Shown here piece by piece: positions 1 through 13,600 of a stretch of DNA of 64,000 nucleotides (the stretch's first letter is position 1; each line of letters opens with the position of its first letter). The translations under genes and the position numbers were made by a program. The stretch comes from Plumapathes pennacea (Eukaryota; Cnidaria; Anthozoa; Antipatharia; Myriopathidae), in assembly GCA_964036295.1 (NCBI GenBank), contig OZ038462.1, positions 38,973,680 to 39,037,679 on the forward strand, in the 5' to 3' direction. The notes beneath the pieces are model-generated. The model saw nothing but the letters and a program-made list of their open reading frames with translations, ran no database searches and was not told where the DNA came from.

Positions 1-759
1 CCGGTTATTTTGTGTCAAGACTTATTTGTTACATCAGTCGGTACAGCTTGGTAGCCGTATTAAAAAATGTGTAACATTATGAATCTTGCATGGGTTCACA
101 TCTGGTCGTGATCATGTGGGTTAAAAATAAACTTCACTCTGTAATTGTCGTACCGCTCGTTTATAATGTATGCTCGATCTGTTGAATGCGCCACCTGTTT
201 GAGCGAAACCCCGACCGTGTTTATATGGAAGCGTTCTCGCTCGCTGTCAAGGCAACTGGAATGTCGTGGAAAATTATGGCCGAGTTTTTAGCTTCATAAA
301 GCCCATGTAGCTCCAGTGTGTATTCGGTTGCCTTTGAGCCAACTGACCCGACTGGTGGTCTCAAACGAAGCCAATTGCATAATTGCGTCATACCGATTTA
401 GTGTGTGCAAATGGAAAAAGTGTGAAAAATACAGCAACGAGATGCTGTATCAATGCATGAGGACGGGCAACATTTAATATTATATATATTATATAAATAG
501 TATAAATAGTATTTTACGGGGGTTCCTGCATGAAAAACGCTTTTAAAATCTGCTCAACTCTCAGTTGGTCTTCACTGGCAATAAATAGAGGACCACAGCT
601 ATATTTGTGAGTAAACTCTTCAATGCTACACTTATAATGAAAGTTGTTAACATAGTATCCAATACATGGCTGTTTGGCATGACCTGCCATTCGTTTTATG
701 TGCATATTATACACTGCGAGGATGGTTAATTTTAACTTACGTTTAATTTTATTCCACAG

Positions 760-869
760 GGAAGCCGCCCGAATCGACAGTCTTTACAAATCCCTCAGCC
801 GCCGAAGATGCCAGTGTTTCCTGTCCTCCTGGGACAACTGAAGTTACTGAATGGAATACAAGACTATGA
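760..869 (+). CDS. Terminal exon of a gene entering from the left, possibly an MFSD12-like paralogue
   Basis: A clear acceptor (pyrimidine-rich tract ending ttccacag at 759) is followed by an open frame of 35 codons ending in TGA at 867-869. Read with incoming phase 1 it gives a polar, Ser/Thr/Pro-rich tail (ending EWNTRL). The last exon of the MFSD12-like gene at 14838-14923 also enters in phase 1 and also encodes a short polar tail. A block of about 60 bp beginning about 370 bp after this stop (1236-1295) recurs about 375 bp after the stop of that gene (15299-15360). I infer that this may be the last exon of a tandem paralogue. The 36-residue tail itself is too short and diverged to prove it. 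An unrelated gene, or a chance open frame behind a fortuitous acceptor, remains possible. Confidence 0.4.
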
Positions 870-1890
870 TCATTCCAATGCTAACTAATCTGACAGCCTG
901 AATATAGTACTATTGGGCCAAGGTCCATAGCCAGATTTATTTTAATCTGGCGGAATATACTGTTCTATTGCCCAGTAAACTCAGCTCAAGCAAGCAGCAG
1001 CATAGACGGCTATTTAGGTTATGAAAAGAGGGCATCAGTGGCATTTGTCTCCAAGTTCCGTATCTGCTCCAAGAATAGAATGTGCACTCCGCAAGGTTCG
1101 AACAAAAATATTCCTATAAACGTTAAAATAGGGTGTATTTCTTTGTTAAACTCCGATAGTCCACGCGGATCTATTGTGGGACTTTAAAATAAGTGCTCCT
1201 TTATTGAGGATGCTACTGCTCATGTACTGAGCTGGACACCGCGGAAATACGTTTTTCGGCCGTGTGGTCACCTTAGTTTTGGGTCAGCGGTCATCAGACC
1301 ACAAATTGCAGAATAAATTAGCAAGGAATAACAATGAAATTTGAGCTGTGTATAGAGGTGCTGACACAAGTAAGTCAAACTGGAAAAAGTTTCAAATAAA
1401 TTTGTAGGTAAAACAGGTATTGGATTTTACTTCAAAACGTGACTTTGTCACTTACTCGGAGTTTCGATTGTGTTGTTCTTGGAGAGTTCTAGTTCACGAG
1501 TTTTTTTCTGAGCGGAAGCGCCTTTTAGTTTGTTTGCTTCAACGGCCATGACACGAAAAACGCGCCACAGTGAAGGTGAGAATTCCGTTTGAGTTTAGAA
1601 AAAGAATTTCAGCTGTCAGGATGTCTGGATGACGGGCTGATGCTGCGAAAAACGAGAAGATTTTGATGTCGGACAATCGGTGGTTCGACGAGTCAAGCAC
1701 GGTTGAGTGGTAAATGCACTACAGAAGTTTGTACTTGGGCACTTAGTGTAAACTGCGCTTGAGATGCGCAAAATGAAATTCAAAAAGGAAAAAAAGGCAA
1801 AAAATCTTAGGAAAAAGAAATCCGATCACCGTATTTTACGGGGTCAATAAATTTGTCCACTTACGTTTGTCCTCTTTTTTTACCGCAGCT

Positions 1891-1892
<2 letters not shown>

Positions 1893-1921
<29 letters not shown>
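1893..1921. repeat. TG dinucleotide microsatellite
   Basis: An uninterrupted run of about 14 TG units follows catg at 1892 and ends before taaca. It is a simple sequence repeat in an intergenic region. Confidence 0.95.
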
Positions 1922-1923
<2 letters not shown>

Positions 1924-1974
1924 CAAATTGTTATAATTTCGATTAGTATAGGAAATCATGTGATTAGCAGGCAT

Positions 1975-2185
1975 ACAATAATTTACGTCGCGCAATCTTT
2001 TTTCAATTTCGTTACAATTCACCAGTGTCTCTCAAGAACTTTATTTTCTCGAAAACAGAATCGGAATCGTCCTGAGGAATGAAAACACGCTTTTTGTTTT
2101 GTTTGGCTTTGCAACTTAACACGCGCGCCGCGCCAGCTGTCACAATTTTAATTTCAAATTTCTGCACTCGCAGCACAGACTTTCA
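1975..2185 (-). repeat. Diverged partial copy of a dispersed foldback/MITE family
   Basis: Shares long stretches with the elements at 10018-10925 and 31041-31490, including the segment around aacagaatcggaatcgtcct and the block naming cacatttctgcact-like motifs. Only one side of the element is present, so this is a truncated, aged copy. Confidence 0.7.
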
Positions 2186-4606
2186 GTCCAACGGAAACGT
2201 GACTCGACTTTGCTCCTGACCTTGTTGCGCAACACAAAACCAGTTTTCAGACTGGCTAAACGTGTTACCCAACACGGCCAGTTTTTGTATTGCACAACGT
2301 GCGGTCTCGTATTTTGCCACGTCTAGAATAGGCTCTTTCAGAATTGCATGTCGAGAATCGGGAGGAAAGGACAGTTGATATTCCAGGCTGTGATCTGCTA
2401 ACCCAAACTATTGCCCATCAAGAGTCTGGTAAGTGGAACTGTGTGTCGTTTTATTCTAAACGGTATGTCCTCCAAGCCTCGCGGGGCACATTCGTTGAAA
2501 ATTATGTTGCAACATCAAGCCTAATTTTGCGTGAGTCATGCACAGTAGCCACTGCCGAAGCTGATGGCCGTTTTCAGTTGCCCAGCTGCTGGCAATTTTT
2601 ACATTTAGTCACTCCCAGTGTTTAGTACAACTGGCGCCGGCAAAACATAAACATACCCTCCTGTCTGGGTCCGAATAATTTGTCTTCAGTGCCTGAACAC
2701 CGAGGAAAGTTATTTACTGGTTCTCTTCTCGTTGAATGTGCTGTACCTTTTCCATCAAGTCGATGCAAGCGACAGTTATGCATTTGATCATGCGGAGGTG
2801 ATTTATTTAGCTACCAGGGTTTTTTCTGTTTTTTCATTCCGATCTTGTTTGCCCGACTAGATTTTCCACGTTGCACATCCTGGGAATGACTTCAAGGAGG
2901 TTGACTTGGCTGAGTTTGCTAACAATCGTCGCTGTATAAACGACCGATCGGCCGCACAGAACTAGACCAGCTTTGATCAGTTCCCGATCGGTTTAGTCAT
3001 AACACGAAATTGAAGGGTCAAGCTGAAGGTGCTATACAATGACTACAATTTTCAAATTCATTCTCGGGTTACAAACGTATTAATGAAACGCGTGAGCATA
3101 GAGTCTGTCTTTTCTTAATTATGTTTCCCTGTGCCAAGAAAAAACTAAAAACATCGCACACTTAGCATGCTGTTGTTCTCATTTTAGCCGCCCCCCTGCC
3201 CCTACGCGTTTTGCGCCCTTCTCCTCCCCATTGTTCTTTCATATGCCACACCCTGAAAAATTAACATCAGCCGATTTACGTGCGTCTTCGCCGCAAGGGG
3301 ACTATTAAATTAACGATATGATTAATCCGCCAGTGTTTTATAGTTCGGACAAGACGGTGAGAGAGAAAAGAGACTCGTGATCACTCTTTCAAGCCATGGC
3401 TCGCGTCTCCCATGATCCTCTCGTGACCTCCATCGGGGGTATACAGAGGCAGCCGGCAATACCTGTATTTAAGGTCATGCTATGTGATACCGTTGTTAAA
3501 ACGAAAGAACATGACCGTTGGAGATTATAAAGAAATGTATTGGGACTTTGGTCGTTCGCCGAGCGGCGGTCTTTGGGAACTATTAAACCTAAAAAGAGGC
3601 TAAATATGTTTAGTTGCGTGTTATTTTACCTCGCTCCGAAAGTCGGAAACGGAAAAAAAAAACAATCGGGGTGAATCTATATGATTCTCAAATTTCAAAG
3701 GCACTTGTTGGCACAGCATGACGGACTGACTGTCTGCAATAAGATGGGACGCTTAAAAATGCCACCACAAAAACTACTTCGACGATCGCGTTCTCGATTT
3801 TGTTGCGTTGTCGGTAATATCGATCTGCCCAAATTGGGAACAGAACGACTTCCGTACTTGGAACCATTGTTGACAGCACCGGGACACGGGACACATTCCA
3901 CTTGGACTAATCGCGTGAAGCTTCGCTTTTCAGCACTTCCTGCTGAACGCGAGCTTAAAAACCCAAGATGGCTGCCACATGCGAGTGAAAGAAAGTATAA
4001 ATGATGGCCTCATATGCCGACCACAGTTCTTTTGGAAATCGGAACTAAATTTAGAAAGAGAATTTCAGCTGTCAAGTGACTGGATGTCAGGCTCTTGCTG
4101 CCCCATGTTCGAAAAATGGAGAGATTTTGATGTCAATCGATCGGCCGATTCGCCAAGTGGGTACGGTCAAGTGGTACACGCCCGATCTACACTTTTCTTT
4201 GATTTATACCAACAAAATGTCAAAGAAAAGTACAGGAGAAACCATCAACTTCTGCGGAGCCAAAGGAGACAAGTAAAACGAGAGAGCTCAAAATACAAAT
4301 TCTCCTAATTATTGAAGAAGAAAAGGTATGAGTGATATAGTGAGAATTGATAGGCGAATCAGCTTTCGTCTGATTGAACTATCAAGCAGCAAATTCTCCA
4401 CACTGTATCACATATCTCTGGTAAGAAACTGAAGGAGGAAATTGAAATTGATCACTCTCAGAAGTGAAAGGGTAATTTACCTTTAATTCATCTATGTACT
4501 GTAGTCTCAGTCAAAGGGGCCTCTGTTGGGAGCCGAAAACACCCATCATTGGAAAATCATCAAAGCAGTTTCCAACTTTGTGACTTTCGTTTCAGCAAAA
4601 GATACC

Positions 4607-7600
4607 ATGAGTAAGGTTGTAAAGGGCGCAAAGCAAGTGGACGATGCCCCGAACACGCCCAAGAAGCAGTTGTTTTCGTGTGGTGTTGGAAACTTCTACA
4701 ACGACCTTATAGTTAAGGTGATGTACTCCTTTGGTCTGCTGTTCTACGTGAAAGTAGCCGAGCTCTCCAACAAACAAGCCGGTCTGGTGCTCGTCATCGG
4801 AGAAGTTGCTAGTTTTCTATCCAACATAATTTTTGGTTACTGCTGTGACAATGTCGATGTGCCACTTTTGTCCCGAAGAATCGGGAAAAGAATGGCCTGG
4901 CATATGGTTGGAACTGTGTTCATCGCGATTTCCATAATATTGGCCTTTAGTCTCTGTCTTCCGTGCACCGACACCTCTTCATCTTGGGTCGCATTTGGTT
5001 ACTACACGTTCATGTATTTCATGGCTTGTTTTTGGTATGGAGCTGTCGAAATGGGTCACATCACCACAATTCCTGAAGTTGCCAAAGACGACGATGAAGT
5101 TGTCATTCTCAATTCACTCAGGTTTGTCATTGTTGAGTAATCTTCCGGGCTAGTTAAATATATCGTGCCTAAGGAAAATATTTCTGGACAGTCTGTAGTG
5201 GCAATTTTCAATAGTGTTGAAAATTGCCACTACAGACTGCCCAGAAATATTTTCCTTAGGCACGATATATATGCCCGTGTTAACTTATCTGTAATTTTCA
5301 TCCCAGGACCGGGTTTTCCTATTTCGGAGGAATCTTTACCTACATCGTGTCATGGATTGTACTTGGCCAAAGCGGAGATGGCGGCTTGTCGAAGGACAAC
5401 TGGATACAGTTCACGGTAATATATCTAAACGTTACCCTTTCCTGTACAAATCTCTTATAGCTGTTCTGCCTTGTCAGGTCTGACCTGATCTGTCTAGTTC
5501 ATCCGATCTGGTTGCTGCTTGTTGTTTGTTGTTGCTGTCTTTTCTGGTCTGGCTCTGTGCGATTCTGTTTTACCTCTCTTGTTTACCTGTTTTGCCTTGT
5601 CAGTCCTGACGACTTGGTCTGTCTAGTTCATCTGGTCTGGTTCCGGTTTGAATCGTTGCTGTATTTTCTGGTCTGGCCCGTCCTGTCTTTCTGGTGTGTT
5701 CGGTCTTTCTGGTCTAACTTGGCAATCTGATCTGGTCTTGCTGACATGATCCTAGTTTAGTCTGTGTGGTCTGTCATTGTGGTTTCTTTTGGTCTGCCTT
5801 GCTTGTGTCTGCTGTGCAGTGTTTTATTCTTGTCTGGCAAGGGCTTCACTTGGCTTTGAGAGTGTGGTATACATATTCCCTTCCTTTTGTACACACAGAT
5901 TATCCTTGTCGTTCTTACTGTGGTGGGATTAATCTTCGTGGTAATTTTTCACGTCGGTACCAAAGATTCACCGAAGAAAAAGCCAAGGGTACGGACTGTT
6001 AAATATTTTTTGATTGTTTGTGTGCTTTTGTTTGTTGTTGTTGTTGTTGTTTTCTACAAACGATATTGAAAGCAACTTCTCCTTCCCAGCGTGTGAGCAC
6101 CATATTTAACACAGCTGGGATGTACTCTGTGTCGCTGATTTTTGGCATAAATGCAGATGATGAGGCAAATGTCGAAGGTAGACTGTCTTCCAAATTGCAT
6201 TTACTGCTGCAGTCTAAGCTCTCGTAAGCGACCACCTCGAGAATTCAAAAAAGTGGTCGTAACTAGAGCTGGTCGCTTACGAGAATGAGATCTCAAAAGC
6301 GACCACGCGTTTAAATAATAGAGGCTGGTTGCTAACAAGAGCTTTTAGCATAAAGCCGCTCGGATGCTCCAGCCGAAAATCATCTTGAACTTTTAATAGA
6401 GATCTTATCAACAAACCATTAGCGCAATATATGCCATCCGCAAGTATAGTGTGTACTGTTAGTCAAGGTGTTGACTAATATGACCATTTTGTGTTCTACT
6501 TCCACAGAAACTCGGAAAGACAAAGTCGAACGAAAGCTAAGTTATTTTGGCACCAAGCTGCGTAAAATCTCGTCATATTTCATGCCTTTCGAAGCGGATG
6601 TGCTGGACGAAGGGACCTTCTTTATGACCTATGGTTCGTGAACAACGTTTTGTTATTCACCGGGAATTTTTTGGGTGTGGAGAGGAACGGGGGGGGGCGA
6701 GGGGGGGCGGAGGTTGGACGGCAGTGGGGTTCAGGTTTGGTGATGTACCTAGTGGCCTAGCGTTACGTCAAATTATGCATTTGTATCTGCAATAATTCAT
6801 GGTGGTACGAGAAATCTAGCTGTAGCTCTTCGGTAAAACCAAGTTCTACGTTTTTCTGTGCATTTCTACTGACGTTTGTATATCTGACATTTGTCGTTAA
6901 CGTACCCATCTCAACTTCTATACATAAAGTAAACTGAGATAACATGAATTATTTTGTGTTTTGGGTTTCGAAGAGGAGGAGAATACTTACTTTGACGGCA
7001 TTGATTCAGGAGTCAGTGAGCTTAAAGAAGTATTTAAAAAACGTATAAAGGACCACACAATTAGAGCGCTGAAAAGTGGGCTAAGGGAAAGAGGGCGGGG
7101 TACCTAGAGAACGAAAAGGAGCTCTTTATAACTAAACGTACACAGATACAGCTCAACTCTTATTATTATTCTACTCCCTTACCTCTTGTGTTCTCAGTTT
7201 TAATGACTAGCAAAGTTTCCTTCTGTTTTTTTTTTTTTTTTTTTTTTTTGTTTCTTGTTGGTTGGCTTAGACGTACTTACTGATACTTTAATTTATTTGT
7301 CTTGTTGACATTCATTTTAATTGACAAGTTATATTGGCTAACGTATCTTTCTATTTTCAGCGGCACGACCAAGCCGTCAATCCACAGGTAATAATGCCTC
7401 GAGAATAACAGGAAGCGACATTTTGCTCATTCCAGTACTGTGTTTATATTCATTCATTTATACAAGTCCTTATTTGATGTTCATTTCGCTTTTTTAGCTA
7501 ACTTCTTCTTATCTTAATTTTCAGCATCACGAGCAGACCGCTACTCCACTTCAGGTAATTATAGCAATGCTCTATCGACTGGAATAAAAGTCTATGCAAA

Positions 7601-10600
7601 ATCAATGCTGTATGCTGGATAGACTTGACTGCTTTTTTCCCTTTATGATATATCATGTAATGGCATGGTACGACAAAATAACTGGTTTCCAAGCGTTTGA
7701 TTAGAAAACTATATATGACAGTATTAGAATTACATAGAGCAGAATTGTCGCACTTCGATACGAGTCTGCTGAGTCTTAAAGTGCATGCTAGTACTTGTTT
7801 ACACAAGATTATCCACGTTGCTCGACACGCTTTTTCCAATGAAGGGCTAATGCTCAGCTTCCCCACATTTTCCACCAAAAGTTGGTTCATCATACTACAG
7901 TCATCTTCACACTGTCTCTTTTGTTAGAGATATGAATTATTGTCATCAGGACATTTACTCGATATCTTTTCTAACGATTCTGTTTCTTTTTTAATATCCA
8001 GCGGGACGATCAGGCCGCTACTCCACTTCAGGTAAATTTGACAAAAGCTCTGTCGTATTTCTTTACGCATTTGTTATAGTATTTCAGTCTTTGTGCAGGA
8101 TTATGACCTTGTTCTAAACAATTTATCTTTTCTTTTTTCTGCTAGCACTGGCTCATTTTAACGTTCCTACAGGTAAATGCATTGAGTTCTTATTCTCCTC
8201 CCTCTCGTGAAAGATCTTTCATCTTTTCGGGTGGAGTAGACATTAGATAACTGTGTAATGTACATGAGAGACAACCAAGAGAGTGGGTTACATATTTGTA
8301 TTTACATTTCTGTTTTTCATCTTCCATTATAGGACCCAGGACAGGAAACTATTCCCCGGTTCCAGGTAATAATGTATTTTCATTATGGAACCGCCAGTTA
8401 CTGAATAAAGCTTCGCTACTTCGGCTTGGTCATGGAGCCGTTTTCGGATGCGGAACATCGAATGTAATCTTGTGGTTGTTTTGGTTTTGCGTTTGCGTTT
8501 GCGTTTGCTACGCTTTTAAATTGGTCCAAACAGGTTTAGCAGCATACTAGGCCCACCAGTAGCAAAATATGATTGCAATCTTCTCACGCAAGCAAGCAGG
8601 TGGTGATGGCGTTTCCTCACACTGCTGATTGGGGTCTTCCCAAGCGCAAAATTCTTTGCCTCTGATTGGTTGAAGTGTTTTGATTTGTTGAGAGTGTTTT
8701 TTACAGCCTCTGGATTGGCATATACCTTCTTCGATAGTCATCCAGAAACTGCTCTATCTGTGGAAAACAAATAGTACTTATCCTGTGGGGTTTCCTTTCG
8801 AGCCCTTATAACACTATCCCCAAACGTCATTCTCGAATTCCCGCATTACACTTATTTGCGTTATATGCTAATTTATTTTTGTTTTTGTTTTTTAGCCGCT
8901 CGAGGGCAGCGTTTTTCCACTTCAGGTAACAACAAACGTTGTTTTACTTCACAGCAACAGAAGAGTAGTGGAAAGAAAATGAAATAATATATAAGAAGAG
9001 TATTAGAAGACATGGATAATTAGCCTATGCTAATACTAAAAGAATGTATGCATTTGCATTGCGAGCTTTCTTAGGCAGAACGTCAGCATTTATTATTGTT
9101 GTAGAGTTATAGTTTCGAGCTTGCAATCATATTAGGGCGGAATTTGTTTTCTATAAAGGGGCCCTCTCAACCACAGTCTTTTGCGCGCCGAAATCCTTTA
9201 TCCGTCAGTTTTCAGGGTCCCCGAAAATCGGAAGCAATTGCCAATCCGTTTCCATCCAACTCGTCTGTATTGGCTTATTATGCAGTTTCGGGTTTGTTGC
9301 AATTAAAACCACCATCCCGAGTTTTTACACATTTCCAAATGAAAGGCTGAGAGGGGCTCCTTCAAAAGTAATTGCTCTTACCGCAGAGGTTTGCTCTTGG
9401 TTGTCTATGACTACTCGCTTATTTGAACATGATAACCGTGCCCATTTGTTTTGTTTGACAGTATTGAAACCCATGAAAGTGGAAACACCTCCAGTCTTGC
9501 CGTCCCCGAACTCTGAAACCAAAGGAGACGGAAAAGGAAACCGGCCTCAACGCACTCCATCAAGGAAATCAGCGGTGTGGACAAAACCGTTCTACCATGC
9601 TCACTTTGATCCTGATATTGCTGGTACTCCTGAGGATTCAACGAAGTTTGAAGAAAAGGCTGTTGAAAAACCGGAGACTAAAGTTGCCGACCGAGATGTT
9701 CTCGAAGAGAAACTAGACAGTTTAGACGAAAATAACCTGGACGAAAATTTTAGGCCGCGTTTGCTGTCCGCCATCATAGAAGAATGTCATTTGGACCTTC
9801 CTCAGTTTAAGCCTTCCAAAACTATCGGAGACTGGATTAGAGATCCAGAACTGTACAAGGTATTACATTTACAGCATACCCAACTGTCACCGTCAAACAC
9901 TATTGAGGTGACGATGCAAAATGCAGTATACACCATCAGATTGGATGACGGATTAATTTGTTAAGATTGATTGATATATATAGATTGAAGATTAATCGGT
10001 CGACCGATCGATTAACTAATTAATAACATGCATACAATAATTTCTGCATTCTGATTGGCTGAGCGCACGTCAATTTATCCCAAGCAGTGCAAAAATGTGA
10101 AATTAACAGTGCAGAAATGTGAAATTAAAATTGCCGACTGCTGGCGCGCGTATGTGCGAAGCCAAACAAAACAAAAGGGCGTGTTTTTATTCCTCAGGAC
10201 GATTCCGATTCTGTTTGTATCGGTAATCGCATGATTTCGAGTGCAATTTGGAATAAATGAGCACAAGTAAATTTTCAAAGACCACAAAATTGCACGAGCG
10301 CCGCGCGAGTGCAATTTGTGGTCTTTGAAAATTTACGAGTGCTTATTCATTCCAAAATTGCACGAGAAATCATGTGATTACTTGTTAATAACATTGCATA
10401 CAATAATTTACGTTTTCAATTAGCAAGTGTCTCAAGAACTTTGTTTTCTCGTAAACAGAATCGGAATCGTCCTGAGGAATGAAAACACGCTTTCTGCTTT
10501 GTTTGGCTTTATCGCAAATACGCGCGCTGGCTGTCGGCAATTTTAATTTCACATTTTTGCACTCTTAATTTCACATTTCTGCACTGTTAATTACACATTT

Positions 10601-13600
10601 TTGCACTGTTTGGGATAAATTGCGTGCGCTCAGCCAATCAGAATGCAGAAATTATTGTATGCATGTTATTAGCGAGAAAACAAAGTTCTTGAGAGACGCG
10701 TGAATTGTAACGAAATTGAAAAAAAATTGCTCAACGTAAATTATTGTATGCATGTTATTAACAAGTAATCACATGGTTTCTCGTGCAATTTTGGAATAAA
10801 TAAACACTCGTAAATTTTTCAAAGACCACAAATTGCACTCGCGCGGCGCTCGTGCAATTTTGTGGTCTTTGAAAAATTTACTCGTGCTAATTTATTCCAA
10901 ATTGCACTCGAAATCATGCAATTACCTATACCAATTTAGTTGGTTGATTGATTGATTAATTGATTGACTGATTAGTTAATTGATTGAGTGAGTGAGTGAT
11001 CGATTGATTGATTGATTATTCGTATATCCCATGATTGTAACTACTTTAGCACTATGGTAAATAAAGATGATGATGGTGGTGATTGCTCGACTGATTGACT
11101 GATTAATTGATTGGCTGATCGTTTAAACTTCATGATGTGTCATGACGACGTTTTGCCTTAGAGTTTTTCTTTATTCTTAATCGCAGGTGACAACATTCTT
11201 TGTATGTGCCTACTCCTTGGAAAGCATTACCTACGCTTACCTGGCCCTGTATCTAATGGATTATCTTCAGTTCCAAAAGGTAATGTGTGGCATCATTTCT
11301 TATAAGTTCCACATCTTTTTCTCTTAGCGTTAACTATACTTTAGGACTACAAAAACACTGCCTTCAACTTCAGCATGAACTGCCATTTAGCATGACTTAT
11401 TGAGAGCGTTTATTTGAAATGTCGCACCTTTTGTGCAGTTAAAACGTTTTGTAGTTATGGAGCGGTTTTCAAATTTGTTTGCTACGCTTCCGGATTGGTC
11501 CAATTCTTAGGAACAAATGTTGATTGATCTTTTCTTTACGTAAACCAATGGCATATTACTTCTGGCTCCTGGTTTGATGAAGTGTTTTCTTGCATCCTTA
11601 ATAATTGGCGCTGTGGAAGGACGGTCTGCGAGCTGGAGTGTGAACCTGTCGCTAGTCGGTCTTTTTGTTTCCTTATCATTTGTTTTGTTTTTATTGAATT
11701 TCACAGGAAGCCACCGCATACTTTTCGCTCGTTTTCCTTATCAGTGGCTTGATCGGTACAGCTCTCTCGAAAAAGCTGAACCAGCTGATAGGAAGAATGG
11801 TGAGTAAAAAAATTGTTGGTTCAGTAATTGTTCTTCAGACTTACCCATTTGCACCCTGGCGAAACCTTGGGATCCTTCCCCGACAACACATGCCCCCAAA
11901 TGCTCAACACTGATCCCCGTCTATTGTTTTGTTTCTTTCCTGGGATTTATTCGAATTACCCGGGCGCCGCCATCTTGATCTTATGACATCAACGGTTGAC
12001 CGTTTGTCATCTTTTCCTTCGTGCGGGTCTTGGCGCTGTAGTTGATCACGGCGTACGTAAAACTGTAGTCGGAACTGTAACCGTCAAACCGGCAAACTAT
12101 TTCCTCTGAGTTTTTAAAAGTTCTTATAACGTGCAAAGCGAAATATGGTAATTCACGGTTGGCACGCTTATTGTACTTAGAGCCTGCGAACGCATAGCAG
12201 TTATGCAGAGCAACAGCCACACAGTAATTATGGTTGACCCCTGTTAACTAATCACGTGTTTTTCAGTGGACTTACTGCGTTGCCTCCAGTGTTGCATTGA
12301 TTGCTTCCGGGTGGTTTTACTTCGTCACGCTGGACATGAAACAGATGGTTTACGCACCTATCGCGCTTATCGGTATCAGTGTCTCCGCAATGTTTGTGAT
12401 GTCCTTGTCTTATGTGGCTGAGATCATAAGTGAAGATAAGGTGAGTTGTAACATTATTTTGAGAAATGTTGAAATATGTTAAAATGTTAAAATGTTCGGA
12501 TGCATAAATCTCAAGCCAGTAATGGTGCCTTTCAGGGATTGGAATTTAGTCTTTTTAAACATCCGCGAACATAGAATTAGAGAGTGAAAAACACTTAAAA
12601 TGATAATAATAGGAGATCTAGTTTCAGGTGGATATGGTTAAAAGGTAAAAATACCAAAAAATGGATAATATGACTGAAAAATTAAAAGTTTCATGATCTG
12701 AATTCTTGTTATTTTTCGGAAAAATTTACCAAACAAAATCACTATTATACTAAACACAAAATTTCCTAAATTGCCTTGTTAATTCTCCTCTCCTAATTTC
12801 ATCACCTTATAAGATTTAAAAAAATCTAAGAGATCTTATCTTAAACTTGCATTGAAACATCGTAATATATTTAACTGCGTTGAGTTGTTCGTGAATGAAC
12901 ACACAGTACACATCTATTTTGCAACGAAATTCGTGCACTTTTTGCGTTTTACGCTTTGGTGTTTTAGGAGTCCTCTGGTTTCGTGTACTCGTTTGTATCC
13001 GCCAGCCACAAGTTAACATGTGGGGTGTTCCTGATGGTCATCCAGGCCTTTTATCCCACAGCAAGGTAACCGGGGTAGAGAACTGCCTCCTACCAGGTCC
13101 AAAAGTTTTTTTATAGCATCGCTACGTCGTCAAAACGTACCAGCATGGTTAGGCGAATCGCATGTCACAGAATAGAATTTCCGTTTTACATCAAAATTCA
13201 CGGCTCAGATCAAACACCTGACACCACACGGTCAAATCGCAATTAGCATTTCCTACCTGTCGAACAGCTGACTAGAATCTCTTGGCATATGGAGTTTACT
13301 TTTTGCTGAACTAATCTCCTTGGTCGTAAATTCTACGCAAACTCCTTGCACTTTCTGCGTGCGAGTGTGTGTGTGTGGAGGGTGGGGGAGGGGGGGGGGG
13401 TGGGTGGGGGGTGAGGGGGAGGGCTCTGTTGAAAGTTCAGGGGCATGTCAGTGACACCATCCAAATATGGTGCTCCCAGCAGTGTTTCAAACAACTCCCA
13501 TTTCCGCGGTTGCCAAGTTCGAATATTTCACTGGGTCGTAGATGCCAAATAAAAGTTCAACAACGCTATCAGAATGCACTCATTAAAAGCTTTCATTTGA

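Larger units (their letters stand above)
870..4606. other. Intergenic region upstream of the MFSD12-like gene
   Basis: I recognise no protein-coding gene here. It holds a TG microsatellite (1893-1921), a diverged copy of a dispersed repeat (about 1975-2185), and two segments with partners elsewhere in the window: 1236-1295 with 15299-15360, and about 1590-1750 with about 4050-4200. The open frames at 2344-2625 and 3681-4308 resemble no family I know. The DNA just before 4607 probably holds the 5' UTR of the MFSD12-like gene; a possible UTR intron acceptor (gtttcag) ends at 4594. Confidence 0.6.

Noticed and set aside
2344..2625. 93-codon open frame
   Set aside because: No start context, splice structure or family resemblance supports it.
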